Assembly (NCBI RefSeq): GCF_003171515.1
Contig: NC_089391.1
Location: 434,001-498,000, forward strand
Direction: 5' to 3'
Origin: Pyrenophora tritici-repentis
Lineage: Eukaryota; Ascomycota; Dothideomycetes; Pleosporales; Pleosporaceae
DNA: 64,000 bases
Shown here: positions 1 through 11,758 of the stretch, one piece after another
How positions within the stretch are numbered: position 1 is the first letter of the stretch
Layout: every line of letters begins with the position of its first letter
Notes under the pieces: generated by a model
Seen by the model: only the letters and a program-made list of their open reading frames with translations
What the model was told of the DNA's origin: nothing
Database searches by the model: none
Program-made: the position numbers and the translations under genes

Positions 1-651
1 GGCGCGTACATTGCGTCGATATGCCAACCTGAAGCATCGTTCGATCTTTCCGCGGCTGCGCAAATACAACAACCTAAGGACACAGAATACGTGAAGCTTA
101 ACCGCCGGCTGCAGTGGCAATCTGAGAGCATACAACGAGGCCTGCGATACGTCCCTCTCGACCTCGCTACAGCAAAGCTGGTAGTGTTCACAGACGGATC
201 CTTCGCGAACAACCAAGACCTTAGCTCACAGCTAGGGTACCTACTTATCCTTGCGAATGAGTCGAGTCGACAAGACAGCACGTTTGATATTCGTGGTAAC
301 GTAATCCATTGGAGTTCGACCAAATGCAAACGCGTTACCCGGAGCGTTCTTGCCTCAGAAACGTACGGCATGGTTAGCGGTGTCGACATCGCTATCGCTA
401 TCCTAACAACCCTCAAGATGATTACAGGACGCCTAGGTCTACCACCGATCCCACTTATTGTGTGTACGGATTCATACTCCTTGTATGAATGCCTCGTCAA
501 ACTCGGAACAACTGCTGAGAAGCGACTGATGATCGACATCATGGCGCTTCGGCAGTCATACGAGCGTCGCGAGATCACTGAGATCCGCTGGATCAACGGA
601 GAGGACAACCCGCGGACGCATTCACGAAAGCAACACCAAATCGCGCGTTAG
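1..651 (+). pseudogene. 3' end of Copia gag-pol (RNase H), cut by window edge
   Basis: The reading frame is open from base 1 and encodes the end of a Ty1/Copia polyprotein. The RNase H core is visible (VFTDGSFANN, ASETYG, CTDSYSLYE, IRWINGEDNP). It is almost identical to the 3' end of Cop1 on the opposite strand at 1356-2075. One C is missing at about 611-613 compared with that copy (three Cs after GACAA instead of four), so the last residues are read in the wrong frame and the ORF ends early at 651. It belongs to a second, + strand element of the same family whose body lies outside the window. Confidence 0.9.
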
Positions 652-813
652 AACGTTTCATCGAAAGCAACAAGCTGTCAATCCGAGTAGAGGGATCTGT
701 GCAGCGACCTACGGAGTAGGCACATATGCCTATTTGGAATCCCTCTCATTGTGCCCTTTTTAGAAGACCCGTTTTTCCTTACATCAGTCGTTACAATAAG
801 AAAAGATTGCCAG

Positions 814-1010
814 TGTCGGCATACACACGGTGTGTCGCCTAATAAGGCCCAATGTACCGCCTCGATCCTACTTCGGCCCAACTCGGACCCAACGCTATGT
901 ATACCTTCGTAGCCCCCACATTCGTAGAATCATCATACACCGGAATACCAATACACAAGATTACCTTAGCTACTGTTATTCACCGTACGATCGTACAAGG
1001 CCTTCCAACA
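814..1010 (+). repeat. 3' LTR of the left-edge Copia element
   Basis: This 197 bp LTR begins TGTCGGCATA and ends CCTTCCAACA. It is the reverse complement of the Cop1 LTR at 1065-1261 and follows a short purine-rich stretch (AAGAAAAGATTGCCAG). The next five bases are ATAAT, the expected TSD copy; its partner would lie left of the window. It stands 54 bp from Cop1 in the opposite orientation. Confidence 0.88.
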
Positions 1011-1064
1011 ATAATGTACCCATGTGGTATTGTCAGATTGTGATGGATTATCAAAGACGGGGAT

Positions 1065-1261
1065 TGTTGGAAGGCCTTGTACGATCGTACGGTGAATAAC
1101 AGTAACTAAGGTAATCTTGTGTATTGGTATTCCGGTGTATGATGATTCTACGAATGTGGGGGCTACGAAGGTATACATAGCGTTGGGTCCGAGTTGGGCC
1201 GAAGTAGGATCGAGGCGGTACATTGGGCCTTATTAGGCGACACACCGTGTGTATGCCGACA
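1065..1261 (-). repeat. Cop1 3' LTR
   Basis: The 197 bp LTR starts TGTTGGAAGG and ends TATGCCGACA on the + strand. It lies at the 3' end of the minus-strand element, next to the purine tract at about 1262-1280 read on the minus strand. Confidence 0.93.
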
Positions 1262-1355
1262 CTGGCAATCTTTTCTTATTGTAACGACTGATGTAAGGAA
1301 AAACGGGTCTTCTAAAAAGGGCACAATGAGAGGGATTCCAAATAGGCATATGTGC

Positions 1356-4300
1356 CTACTCCGTAGGTCGCTGCACAGATCCCTCTACTCGGATTGACAG
1401 CTTGTTGCTTTCGATGAAACGTTCTAACGCGCGATTTGGTGTTGCTTTCGTGAATGCGTCCGCGGGGTTGTCCTCTCCGTTGATCCAGCGGATCTCAGTG
1501 ATCTCGCGACGCTCGTATGACTGCCGAAGCGCCATGATGTCGATCATCAGTCGCTTCTCAGCAGTTGTTCCGAGTTTGACGAGGCATTCATACAAGGAGT
1601 ATGAATCCGTACACACAATAAGTGGGATCGGTGGTAGACCTAGGCGTCCTGTAATCATCTTGAGGGTTGTTAGGATAGCGATAGCGATGTCGACACCGCT
1701 AACCATGCCGTACGTTTCTGAGGCAAGAACGCTCCGGGTAACGCGTTTGCATTTGGTCGAACTCCAATGGATTACGTTACCACGAATATCAAACGTGCTG
1801 TCTTGTCGACTCGACTCATTCGCAAGGATAAGTAGGTACCCTAGCTGTGAGCTAAGGTCTTGGTTGTTCGCGAAGGATCCGTCTGTGAACACTACCAGCT
1901 TTGCTGTAGCGAGGTCGAGAGGGACGTATCGCAGGCCTCGTTGTATGCTCTCAGATTGCCACTGCAGCCGGCGGTTAAGCTTCACGTATTCTGTGTCCTT
2001 AGGTTGTTGTATTTGCGCAGCCGCGGAAAGATCGAACGATGCTTCAGGTTGGCATATCGACGCAATGTACGCGCCACGCGCGCGCTGCTCCATGTACTTC
2101 TGTGCTCGGTTTGCTGCCTTCGGATCAATGATTTCGATCTTGGCACCTTGTCCCTTCTGCGTAAGTAGAATCGTGTCTCCGCGCAACGTTAGAGTACATC
2201 CGTTGAACTCGAGTGATACTTCTTTGGACAGTCTCTCCTTGGGCTTAGCTCGAAAATTGGCTTTCTGGAGCGCAGCGTCTTCTGCACCAGAGAATGCAGG
2301 CGTCCCAATCGCGAGAGTATCGTCTGTCTGCAGGCCCACTATTCCAAACGCTTCCCGTCTCCCGTTCGTGATCAGGAGGCACGGGTCATACGTTGATGTA
2401 GCCATGTCGAGCTCCTTGCAGTGGTGTCCTTGGTACGTAGCAAACCAGTGGACTCCTGCTTCCGCGATTCCATAGAGTGGCTTGATTACGCGAATAATTG
2501 TTCCCTCGGGATACTTTGTTATAAGCTCCTTTGGGAGGTGCGCTAAAACCGTGCGGAATAGCTCTGTTTGTGCCTGTGGGTACGCTTGCGTGATATCTCG
2601 TAGTTCCACAACCATGCCCTCATCGAGTAATGCAGGCGCTAGGGCTAGAATCAGGCGTTGGCTGGCTCGTTGGATGGTTGGCGACTGCGTCAGGATCTCG
2701 TGTTTGCCCTCGTCATTGTAACCTTGAACAACGAGGCGTGATTTCTCGTACGGGACCATGGTCTTGCCTTTGACTTCGCGGACCATGCGCGATTTAAAGA
2801 TACGATACCCGCCGTGTAGAGTTGGGTCAAACAGCTCAAAACTGAATACTCCACGGCCGACGAGGTCGTCGATCTCCTTCTGATCGGATGCTTCGAATGG
2901 AGCGCCCGGGACGTTAATCACGCCGTCATTGCGTAGCTTGACGGCCAGGGCGTAATCGTCCTCCTCCTTCTTCGACAGGTACTGCACCTTGGGCTTGTTC
3001 TTTGATCCAGGTGGGCGGCCCCGCTTGCGCGGCTGAGCCGCTTGGGTGGCTTCCGCCGGTGGTACCGGTAGTGGCGGTTCATCAGCAATCGCTTCGTCTG
3101 TGGTCGGAGATCCACCTGTGCCTTGATCTGCGCCGTCTATCGCTGTAGTCAGATCGCGATAGTACGGTTTTACGACAGTGGATCGGAACGTCGTTGGGCC
3201 GTTGATCATGTCTACAGTAACATCGTGGTCCTTCATATCGATGACTCTATACGGCCCTTGCCATCCATTCTTCTCGCGCCATACCATCACCTCACTCTGA
3301 AGAGGCAGTGATAGTACCCCGTCTGTGGTAGGCCCATTCCTGGTACCAAGTGCGTTGCTCACTGCATGTTCCGCTGCAGCCTTCCGCAGCGCCCTCATCG
3401 CTTTCTGGATTGCCTCTGCGCGATGGGTTATCGAGGGAGATGGTGGTGAATCCATGGATATCCGGGGGTATGCACCGAAGACGAGCAGCGTGGGTACGAG
3501 CCCGTCTGGGCCTGCGGTGTCGTTGACGGCCTTGACTGCCATCTGCAACACTGCGGCGTCGCTGGTGCCAGTGTCAAGCTCTGTCCTCAGGATCTCGTAC
3601 GCGCGTCTGAGCGGTGCGTGGTATCTTTCTACCTTGCCGATAGACCAATGGGCCTCGGTTGGCACTTGTTTACATGTGATTCCCATGATCTTCGCCTCTG
3701 ATCTGAATTCGACTGACGCGAAGTTAGTGCCAGCGTCGTGGGTGACGATATCTGGCGGCCCTTGATATGTATCAATCCAGAGCAGGCGGAGTGCTTCCCA
3801 GGTGTCTTTCGCGCTCATAGACGGTAGAAATCGCGCGCCGTTGAATGTTGTAGCCGAATCGATCACGTGAAGCACTGGTTTCCCACTCAGATACATCACA
3901 TCTACGAGGATCTCGAAGTTGAATTCCCGATCATCTTTCAGCCTAAACTTGAATCGGCGCGGCGCTGGATCATGCGCTTGGCAGTGATGGCAGAACGTTT
4001 GGATCTCTCGGAGCAGCCGTTCATCCACGTCCTCGTGTCCTGCGCGTTTGAGCAATCGTATCAGCCGTTCGACGGCTGGATGCCCGAACCTCCGGTGTAA
4101 GCGTCGGAGCTCAGTCTCCGTAAGGAATACGCGCGCGCGCTCTGCCTTGCTTAGGTGGAACCACGGGTGTCCCCATTTGCGAATCACTGGAAAGGTAGCT
4201 TTTCCTTGTACCAGCTGGTCCGTAGTATTGTTGAAGTACACGTGGAGCCGGTCCATGTCTTTCAGACAGAGGAGAAACGGGGTGGGTGCGTTCAAGACCT

Positions 4301-4592
4301 CAAATTTGATCTTTCCAATCTGTGTCGATACATGTGCGGTTCCAATCGAAGTAGTGACGCTTCCTTTGCCAAATTGCACAGATGCGTTTCCAGCAGTAGA
4401 CGTATCTAGAGTTACGGTGGGGTCCTCAGTTTGGAGCGCCAGGAACTGCTCCTTTCCGGCTGTCGATACATTTGAGGCACCAGTGTCAGGAAGAATGCCT
4501 TGGTACGTGATTCGCGAGTATCGATCCTCGATAAGGAACTGCGTTGCGGGCGTAATAGGCTCCTTGCACCTGTAGACGTCTTCTCCGGTCAC
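1356..4592 (-). pseudogene. Cop1 pol region: protease-integrase-RT-RNase H
   Basis: The open frame covers about 1,078 codons. Domains in order are: protease GILPDTGASNVST; a pre-integrase segment with H...H and CHHC; integrase with the three acidic residues in LVDVMYLS, THDAGTNF and EAHWSIGKVE; an AT-hook-like RKRGRPPGSKNK; reverse transcriptase with LRDITQAYPQAQ and the unusual GLQTDDT in place of the usual YVDD; and RNase H (VFTDGS, CTDSYS). The first codon of this span is GTG, so it is not a true start: the frame should be joined to gag but a missing G near 4697 breaks it. Compared with Cop4 the conserved residues are intact, which fits recent loss of function. Confidence 0.9.
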
Positions 4593-4647
4593 GTGGTGCA
4601 GAAAGGCCTGATCTGTGAGGTACTTAACTGCCAGTCTTTGGTCTTCA

Positions 4648-6564
4648 TCATCTTCGTCTTGCTCCTCTAGGAAGAACTGGTCGACTTCTTCCCCTCGTAC
4701 GCGACGAGAAATGTGCTAAACTCCATTTGCTCTCCCGTAATCGCGCAGTGTGTGATGTACTGCGCTTTTGAGCGTTTTCTTTCTTCAAGCGTATGGTTTG
4801 TGGACCAACAGCCTGTCTTGCTGCAGACGTAACATTTCTTGTCGATTTGTGTGTTGACTCCAGAGCGGTGCTGAAGCCCACCGCGTCCGCGGTGAATCCG
4901 CTGCGTCCACCACGAGGGTTGTAATTCCCTCGCAATCTTCCAGAGCTGTTGTTGTTGTACCGACGATCCAAGTAGTACTGGCTATCCGTATCCGCCTCAG
5001 TGAAGTTGACGGAGACGGTCATGGCGAGTGAGTTTTCGATTGACGATCGCAGATCTCCAAACAGAACCTCGCATTCTAGAGACGGCTTGTAGAGTGCCAT
5101 CTCGAGCTCCTTCACGCCTCGGCATGCTGTGATTACAGTCGTTCGGAGCGCGTATTCTCCCATGTACTGCTGTCCAAGTGCTCTTTGACACAATTGGAGC
5201 TTGTCCAGCATGATGTCAAGGACCTCGTGGAGGTTCTTTTCGGGGTTCTCCCTGCGGACTTTGACAAACGATGTCGTCGTCCAGTCCGCGTAGTAATGGC
5301 CGTGGTTGACGTCTGTGTCGAAGTGGTTCTTGAGCTTTGTGTAGGCAGTCAAGAACGTATCCATCCGCTGATCGACGAAGTGGAGGTAATACTCCTCTGC
5401 GCGGCCGTCGAGAATCCGTGGAAAGACTGCATGGAACTGCCCTGGCTCGATGTCTGCGTGATAACAGATGCTGTAGAAGATCTTCAATTTATCGTCTAGG
5501 AGGTCGTACGGCTTTCCCGTATACTTTTTGTCTCGGTCCCACATTTTCACGAAGACATTGATCGTCTTAGGATCCAGTTTCTCATTGCCAAACTCGATTG
5601 GTGGAACTGCCTTGTACGGGTCTGTTTCACCAGAGGGCACAATTGGGGGAACGCTCAGTCCCTTCGGACGTTGCGGGTATGCTGGTGTATACTCGCGGAA
5701 TCGGTCGAAGTTGTTGTAGGTGAGGGGAGGTTGCTGACTTTGGACGCGCTGATAGGCTGGCTGCGGTGCGGATTCAGTTGTCTCTACAGGCTGGCTTCGG
5801 ATTGGTTGGTTTTGGGCTTTCTCAATCGTTTTTGCTAGCTGGTCCTGAATCTGTTGTTCTTCCTCAACGGTCTCCTGTCGTCCTTGCACACGGGCGTGGG
5901 TCTGGTCTTGATCGCGGGTTTGCCGACTGTCTACGTCTCGGCCTCTTGTCCTTACAGGCGTTTGGGTTCGGCTCTGGGCCTGGCTTGATAATCTCCTGTC
6001 TGTGGACTGTACTGATCCTTCACTGCGTTGTTGCCGTAGTGCCCGCTCTTGCAACATGTGCGCAGCTGATCGTGTGTCAAACACAGCCGACTGGAATACG
6101 TCCTGAGGCCATTCTAGGTACTCCTCCATGCGTAATAACCTAGCTAGAGACTCACTAGGTGCCATATTAATACGGCCAGTATACACTCCCTTAAAGCGGA
6201 GGATCCGCTTTAGTTCCTTTGTGTATATTGGCTGGGCACGTAGGAACATTGCCTCTGTCCATCCTTCAAAGTCCTGACGGAACTCCCAAAAGAGTTCTTC
6301 ATCTGCTGTTGGTCGATCTGTATAGTCCGCAATCGCACGCGCAATGTACGTTGTTGCTGTAGTAATCCCTACCTCATCGTCTGGAGCTTCAAGGTTGTCC
6401 TCCCACATCTCTGGATCGATGTGATGCCATTCTCTTGGTTTTATGTTTGTGGTCCCTAGTAGCGCCTCTAGTGTGGGTACCACTCTTCTACTACTGCTCG
6501 CCATTCCTACTGCCGGCGTCCTGGCTACCGGTGCTCTTTCCGATGATGTTCTCTCTCCTGCCAT
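4648..6564 (-). pseudogene. Cop1 gag region, frameshifted
   Basis: The ATG at 6564 (MAGERTSSE) is the first plausible start; the open frame upstream begins only with TTG. The product is gag-like, with a Q/R-rich middle and a segment FYSICYHADIEPGQFHAVF shared with Cop4. A zinc knuckle of the form CX2CX4CX4H (CYVCSKTGC...NH) is encoded near 4790-4850, but in another frame, because of a frameshift around 4880-4915. The tail read in the gag frame is therefore not native. With the second break near 4697 this makes two lesions between gag and pol. Confidence 0.85.
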
Positions 6565-6867
6565 TGTGTTCTTGTTGACGCTTGTTGCGCTAGCTGCGTT
6601 CGCTAGAGATGCGTCGGTGGTCGTGGGTTGTACACGGGTCAAATCTCAACCGGTCGGTTGGCGCGTGTATAGACGGCGTCTTGGAACGCTTCTGATACGG
6701 CTGTAACGGTCGGTCGCTAGCCACGAACGACGCCTGATATAGCTAACAGTGAGCTTAGCATAGATAACTCCGCCTTGCTGATATAGGCAATCTAGGGAAC
6801 GCGCGGGGTAAAGAATCTATCTCTTCTTAACCTAACTGTCTGTGACTGCCGTGCAATCACTGATCAG

Positions 6868-7064
6868 TGTTGGAAGGCCTTGTACGATCGTACGGTGAAT
6901 AACAGTAGCTAAGGTAATCTTGTGTATTGGTATTCTGGTGTATGATGATTCTACGAATGTGGGGGCTACGAAGGTATACATAGCGTTGGGTCCGAGTTGG
7001 GCCGAAGTAGGATCGAGGCGGTACATTGGGCCTTATTAGGCGACACACCGTGTGTATGCCGACA
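6868..7064 (-). repeat. Cop1 5' LTR
   Basis: This 197 bp copy has the same TGTTGG...CGACA ends as the 3' LTR, with two visible substitutions (C/T in the ATTCYGG segment and A/G in CAGTARCT). It is followed by GGGAT, matching the TSD on the other side. Confidence 0.93.
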
Positions 7065-7091
7065 GGGATGATAGTATAATATTATGATGGG

Positions 7092-7294
7092 TGTTGACAC
7101 GGCAAAGGTGTCGAATACTAGCAGTCGTTGCAACGAACAAAGTGTATAGTATTTGATTAGTAGTGAGCAAGAGCTGGATGGAGAGATCTCCATATGTACG
7201 GTTGCGAGCTAAGCGGGAAGCTTGGTCTAACTAGTGGTCCAAGCTTCCGGCCCGGAAAAACTCGCCGGGCTGGCTGTACGCGCATGTTCCGACA
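7092..7294. repeat. Solo LTR (family S) with TSD ATGGG
   Basis: The 203 bp sequence begins TGTTGACACGG and ends TGTTCCGACA and is flanked by ATGGG on both sides (7087-7091, 7295-7299). It sits inside the family R solo LTR, only 23 bp from Cop1. The empty site is visible in the second R copy near 8488-8500. A related copy lies inverted at 7532-7753. Confidence 0.88.
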
Positions 7295-7531
7295 ATGGGG
7301 ATCGATTGTATTGTTCTGGTCTGATGTGGTGTTGTGTTGTGATCCAACGCCGTTCGATCAGTTGGGTCGCGGTGGATTGCGCTGACTAATTTAACTGATC
7401 CACAGAATCCACAGCTCCAAACACCCGGATTTTGTCCACCACCCAAAATATGCCCATATTCTGACAGGTATCCAAAGCGGGTTATCGCGATGTGGATCCC
7501 ATTCGGTAGGCCAGTTATCGTGGAGGCCGTC

Positions 7532-7753
7532 TGTTGGGACATGCGCGTACAGCCAGCCTGGTGTGGATGTATTTTAGATAGCGAGCTTTTCCGGGCTGGA
7601 AGCTTGGACCACTAGTTAGACCAAGCTTCCCGCTTAGCTCGCACCCGTACATAGGGAGATCTCTCCACCCAGCTCTTGCTCACTACTAATCAAACATCAT
7701 ATACTTTGTTCGTTGCAACGACAGTGATATTCGACACCTTTGCCGTGTCAACA
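7532..7753. repeat. Solo LTR (family S), inverted copy
   Basis: This 222 bp sequence starts TGTTGGGACATG and ends CGTGTCAACA. Its reverse complement aligns along its length with the LTR at 7092-7294, with about 20 extra bases near the element's 3' end. The flanks CCGTC and CTGTC form an imperfect TSD. Together the two S copies form inverted arms that could be mistaken for one foldback element. Confidence 0.8.
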
Positions 7754-8321
7754 CTGTCGAACGCGACCATATTGGCCATGTTTAGTGTTGTGGAAGTGTT
7801 GGTGGGGTTAAAACACTTGTTGGTGGGTAGAAATATTTGGCGATACCGTGGGGCGGTTGCTGGACCCTAAATGGACTCTAGTCTTGGCACCTCCGCGGCG
7901 GCTAACATTAAAAAGCGACATCCTCGATAGAGCACCTAGGAAAACACCGGAAAAAGCAGAAAAAGCAGCTAGTATCGTCTTAACAAATGCTTAATAAGTT
8001 TGTCGCTTAAGGCTCGCGTACGTTATAGCTCCCGGAGGCTCCCGGCGTTATTCTAAGAAATAATTGCCTAATTAGGTAATAAGTTTTAGAGGTGTCGATT
8101 GACGTGGATGTTTTGGAGGGTTTTTTGGCCGCGTAGGTGCTCACAGGGGCCTCTCTCGTCTCAACTCGCTTCATCTGGTATTTGGGGTCGGCCGAAAATG
8201 TTTTGCCTTCAATAAGCAATCACCACCATTAATCATCAAGTATTTTTTGATATTCCAACTATTCCCCTAGAAAATACACGGCGGAGGCACTGACTCCATC
8301 GGGTACTGTGCACTCACATGC
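7754..8321. other. Gene-free spacer
   Basis: I see no convincing coding region, RNA gene or repeat here. The only structure is the left flank of the family R solo LTR, including its TSD copy CATGC (8317-8321). Confidence 0.5.
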
Positions 8322-8548
8322 TGTCAGAATATGGGCATATTTTGGGTGGTGGACAAAATCCGGGTGTTCGGAGCTGTGGATTCTGTGGATCAGTTAAATT
8401 AGTCAGCGCGCACAATCCACCGCGACCCAACGGATTGAACAGCGTTGGACAACAGAACAACACGACATCAGACCAGAACAATACAATCGATCCCCATCAT
8501 ATTATTATACTATTATCCCCGTCTTTGATAACCCATCACAATCTGACA
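8322..8548. repeat. Solo LTR (family R), uninterrupted, TSD CATGC
   Basis: The 227 bp LTR begins TGTCAGAATATG and ends ACAATCTGACA, flanked by CATGC at 8317-8321 and 8549-8553. It serves as the uninterrupted reference for the split LTR at 1031-7466. Its target was itself a copy of the MITE-C end (CACTCACATGC joined to CATGCACTTGCAG), so it is nested too. Confidence 0.88.
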
Positions 8549-9127
8549 CATGCACTTGCAGTTTCCGGTTCTCGCACGCCGTTCAGCTTTCATCCCACAC
8601 TCGCCCTGGCCTCGCTTATTAGCGGATTTCGCGACGCCTAGCTGCTGACAAACGCTAAAACTCTTTAGAAAAGGCGTCCGTTAAAGTTACACTCTTGTGT
8701 CTTTCACTTATGCTCTGAATGCATATTGAACATAAATATCACTGTGAATTACTCTTACCTTTGTCATCCTGACAATGCTCGTCAGCGTGTTTCTCTCGAC
8801 ATTTATTCATGTTTGACATGAAATGTAAGGCGTGTCAACAAATAATATGATAACAGAACTAACATAAAGTTGTCAGTAGGTCAATTTCAGCTGCAAGATG
8901 AAGTTCATTAATCCTTGGCGTTCTCGCTGGCGTCCACACAGGGTGAATGTTCCACACGCATGCATGCAAATACTCCTAAACGATGCAGCACGCCGAAAAA
9001 TACATATGGGCGTCTCACAGCACGATAGTAGCGTGGGCTGGCTGTAGTGAATAGCTGTATAGTGCTGCACTTGTATGAAGATAATAGCTTACATTGACAT
9101 CATGTCGAGATTTGACATCATATCGAA

Positions 9128-11006
9128 ATGATGCTGACATTCGATGGAAAGAGTATCTCCTCCGCGCTTCGACAACCCTCCACCTCCACCACCGACTGCG
9201 CGCACGAGATGATGGACACAATGGATCGCGGAAGCTTGTACGAGCACGACATCCCGTCGCTGAGCGCATCGCTCGAAGCCTTCAACCCTGAGCGCAGCAT
9301 GTACTCGTCCTACGGCCGACGCTCCATTAACCAAGAGGCCGAGTCGGACACAGAGTCGGAGAAGGGGTGGGCGCCTCCCGGGTGGCAGGAGTCGCAGTCA
9401 AGGCACAGACGGTCGTTGCCGGATGACAACGCGGCGCCCGCAAGCCCCTCAAAGTCCCCGTTCCAGTACCGCACCGATCGCGACATCACGCCATCCCATA
9501 TCCCCCTGCCAGAGTCGCCCTACAAGCAGACGCCGCGCGCAAGCCCCGAGCCGATACCAGAGGAACAGCGCTTCACGGAGGACAGCATCGCGTCTCGAAT
9601 GAAGAGCCCGCCACAGGAGCCACAGGCGAGTGCAGGTGCGCAACCAGGGAACGAAATGGTGCACGACGAGACGGGACCAGTTGAGGGCTGTGAGTCGAGC
9701 CTAAGCTGTGCGCGCTGTGTGTACTAACGGCCATAGTCATGCGCTTTGCATACCGGGGAGAGGCCAAGTTCCGCACAGCGCCAATCGAAGACACCATTTC
9801 CAGATTCGCAAGCGGCCTCCACATCTTCACCAGGTCGAGAGCGAACGTCATCTTCACCGTTGGGTTAGTCATCCTGTCGTGGCTGCTGCTTCAACCGTGG
9901 ACTGCTAGTCTCATTCCAGACGTCGCAAATGTCGCAAACATGGCCAAGCAGTTCGAGCCACTGCTGTACGCCTCCGAGAACGTGATACCGCGGTCGCGCG
10001 AGCTTGCAGACGGTAGCATCGCAGTGCAAGATCTAGGAGAGAGTGTGCGCGCCACGAACATGTCAGCGTCTTCGGTCATCATAGACCAGTTGGACGACCT
10101 GGGCGACAGTCTCAAGATTCTGTCAGAGAAGATTACGAGCTTCTTCACAAACGTAGACGGCGACATGGACTCGTAGGTATACTTCTTGCAACCACCACAC
10201 CCACTAACCCTCGTAGCATACTAATCACCATGGAGTGGGCGAAACGCGAACTCCAGGGCATCCAAGGCCCCAAGATTGGCATGATCGACACTGTCATGGG
10301 AAACATTCACGGTGGCCTCGGCAAGATCGGCCTCCTGGAGCGCAAAGACGGCTCCCCCACCGCCGTCGGCCGTGTCGTCAACGACGTGCTCGGTCACACC
10401 ACGCAGCAGCGCTCAAAAGCCACTCTACAGCGAACATTCGACTACCTCCTCTCCACCCTCGAAGAGAACATCGCCAACGAACTTGCGCGGGCAGACACCC
10501 TCTTTCAGCTGTTCGAGAGCGTAGACCGCCAATTCCACAACCTACACCGCAGTGTCGCCAAAGAAGAAGACAGTCTTGCGAACCGCAAAGACGAGTTTCT
10601 GGCGTCCATGTGGCGCATGACCATCAACAACAAGATGAAGATCAACAAGTACGAGAAGAATCTGAAACTGCTCAAGGATGTGCGGGCGTCCACACTCACC
10701 AATAAGAGTGAGCTGAAGGGACATATTCAGATCATCATGAGTGTCAAGGATCAGCTTGATAAGGCGAGGAAGAACCTCATTAGTCCGCTTATCCGACGTG
10801 CGCAGTCGAATTCATTTGGCTTGGAGCAGCAGCTCAACGACCTAACAGGGACCTACGGCTTTCTGAAGGGTGTGAGGGATGGACAGAAAAAGAAGGTCTT
10901 GCTGCAGCTATGGGGCGAGCCTAAGAAGCGCGTCGCCATCACCGCTGGAGAGAAGGGAGGAGAGATTGAGGAAAGTTATTGGAATAAGGTCCCTCTAGTA
11001 GTATGA
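9128..11006 (+). CDS. Fungal single-pass membrane protein of unknown function, three exons
   Basis: I join 9128-9689, 9737-10172 and 10217-11006, giving 595 residues. Intron 1 has GTGAGT, a TACTAAC branch site and CATAG; intron 2 has GTAGGT, CACTAAC and GTAG. Both joins keep frame (...VEGFMRFAYRG... and ...MDSILITMEWAK...). The first ~190 residues are low-complexity, Ser/Pro-rich and probably disordered. A membrane segment, VIFTVGLVILSWLLLQPW, lies near residue 230. The remaining two thirds is polar and helical with heptad-like stretches (KINKYEKNLKLLKDVRAS), suggesting coiled coil. I do not recognise a named family. The start is the first of two adjacent ATGs. It is the first clear host gene right of the LTR cluster. 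Confidence 0.8.
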
Positions 11007-11412
11007 CTACTATGGAGACCCGAGTGGGAGGAGGGACAAGGTGGGGTGGCTGCAACGTATTGTATTGACTATCGTGTCGTCAAGTGTCATCACATCTCAG
11101 TTGTGGTGAGGGCTATTGCCCACCAGGCAGTGCCTTCCACAACAGGATATCATGTGACCCCCAAGCACCTTCTACCTGGACTGAACCCAGATATTCTCAA
11201 CACTTATGATTATATGTTGGTTCAGTTCCTGTAAATCTGGCGTCGCGTCTGGAATTCTGAGATGTATCATCGTCTCCTGTTGCTGACTATCGTCTTGCTG
11301 GTCGGCTCGCCGTCGTGGTTGAACATGAATCGCACACTCTGATGCACTTGCAGTTTCCGCTTTTTGCATGCCGCCTAGCTTTCATCCCACGCAGTCCATC
11401 GTCTTGTCAAGT

Positions 11413-11652
11413 GTAACGGCGATCCCTGTATAGCGAGAAACCAGCCATGCCGAGAAATCAGTCGAATCGCGAGTTTAATCCATTCCTATGGTAATGTACA
11501 TAAAAGACCAATCGCTTGATAGCATTGAATTCTCCAGAATAGCGTTGTGAGACGGTGAAAGAAGACACGTTTCAGGTCGCCCGTGCGATCTTTGCAATCT
11601 TACTTGTCGTTCTCAGCATAGCGGGTTTCCCGATTCACAGGGATGGACGTTA
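11413..11652. mobile_element. MITE-B copy, enlarged
   Basis: The ends read TAACGGCGATCCCTGTAT and, inverted, TAACGTCCATCCCTGTGA, followed on both sides by GAGAAACC/GGGAAACC-type sequence. These match the termini of the 145 bp MITE-B copies. The centre is about 95 bp longer and does not pair. It lies 3' of the F-box gene. Confidence 0.6.
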
Positions 11653-11758
11653 CGCAGATATTTCGTGATCCTGGAGAACGTCCAGCAACAGCAGGGTCTC
11701 AATTGAAGAAGCGATGAACGGCCGTAACAATCATCGAGGATCGTCATCTGTTCGCATC

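Larger units (their letters stand above)
1065..7064 (-). mobile_element. Cop1: complete Ty1/Copia retrotransposon
   Basis: This is a 6,000 bp element with 197 bp LTRs at both ends, TG...CA termini and a perfect 5 bp TSD, GGGAT (1060-1064 and 7065-7069). The order protease, integrase, reverse transcriptase, RNase H on the minus strand is that of Copia. The LTRs differ at about two positions by eye, so insertion was recent, yet the polyprotein has two frameshifts. Inside the 5' LTR end is a 15-nt candidate primer site (minus-strand CTGATCAGTGATTGC, 6853-6867) shared with Cop4. The gag-pol frame is 65-70% similar by eye to Cop4, its intact relative. Confidence 0.95.
1031..7466. mobile_element. 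Solo LTR (family R) split by two later insertions
   Basis: Removing Cop1 (1065-7064 plus one TSD copy) and the solo LTR at 7092-7294 (plus one TSD copy) leaves a sequence starting TGTCAGATTGTG and ending ATATTCTGACA. It matches the uninterrupted LTR at 8322-8548 in reverse orientation. It is flanked by GGTAT at 1026-1030 and GGTAT at 7467-7471, so it was an independent solo LTR before the two later elements hit it. No coding region of this family is visible in the window. Confidence 0.88.

Noticed and set aside
852..1245. Several 60-90-codon ORFs in both orientations around the Cop1 LTRs
   Set aside because: They are translations of the LTR itself and recur at every LTR copy; no evidence of a protein.
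7092..7753. A ~660 bp foldback/MITE with 200-bp inverted arms
   Set aside because: Each arm has its own TG...CA ends, and the left arm has a perfect TSD (ATGGG); they are two solo LTRs of one family in opposite orientation.
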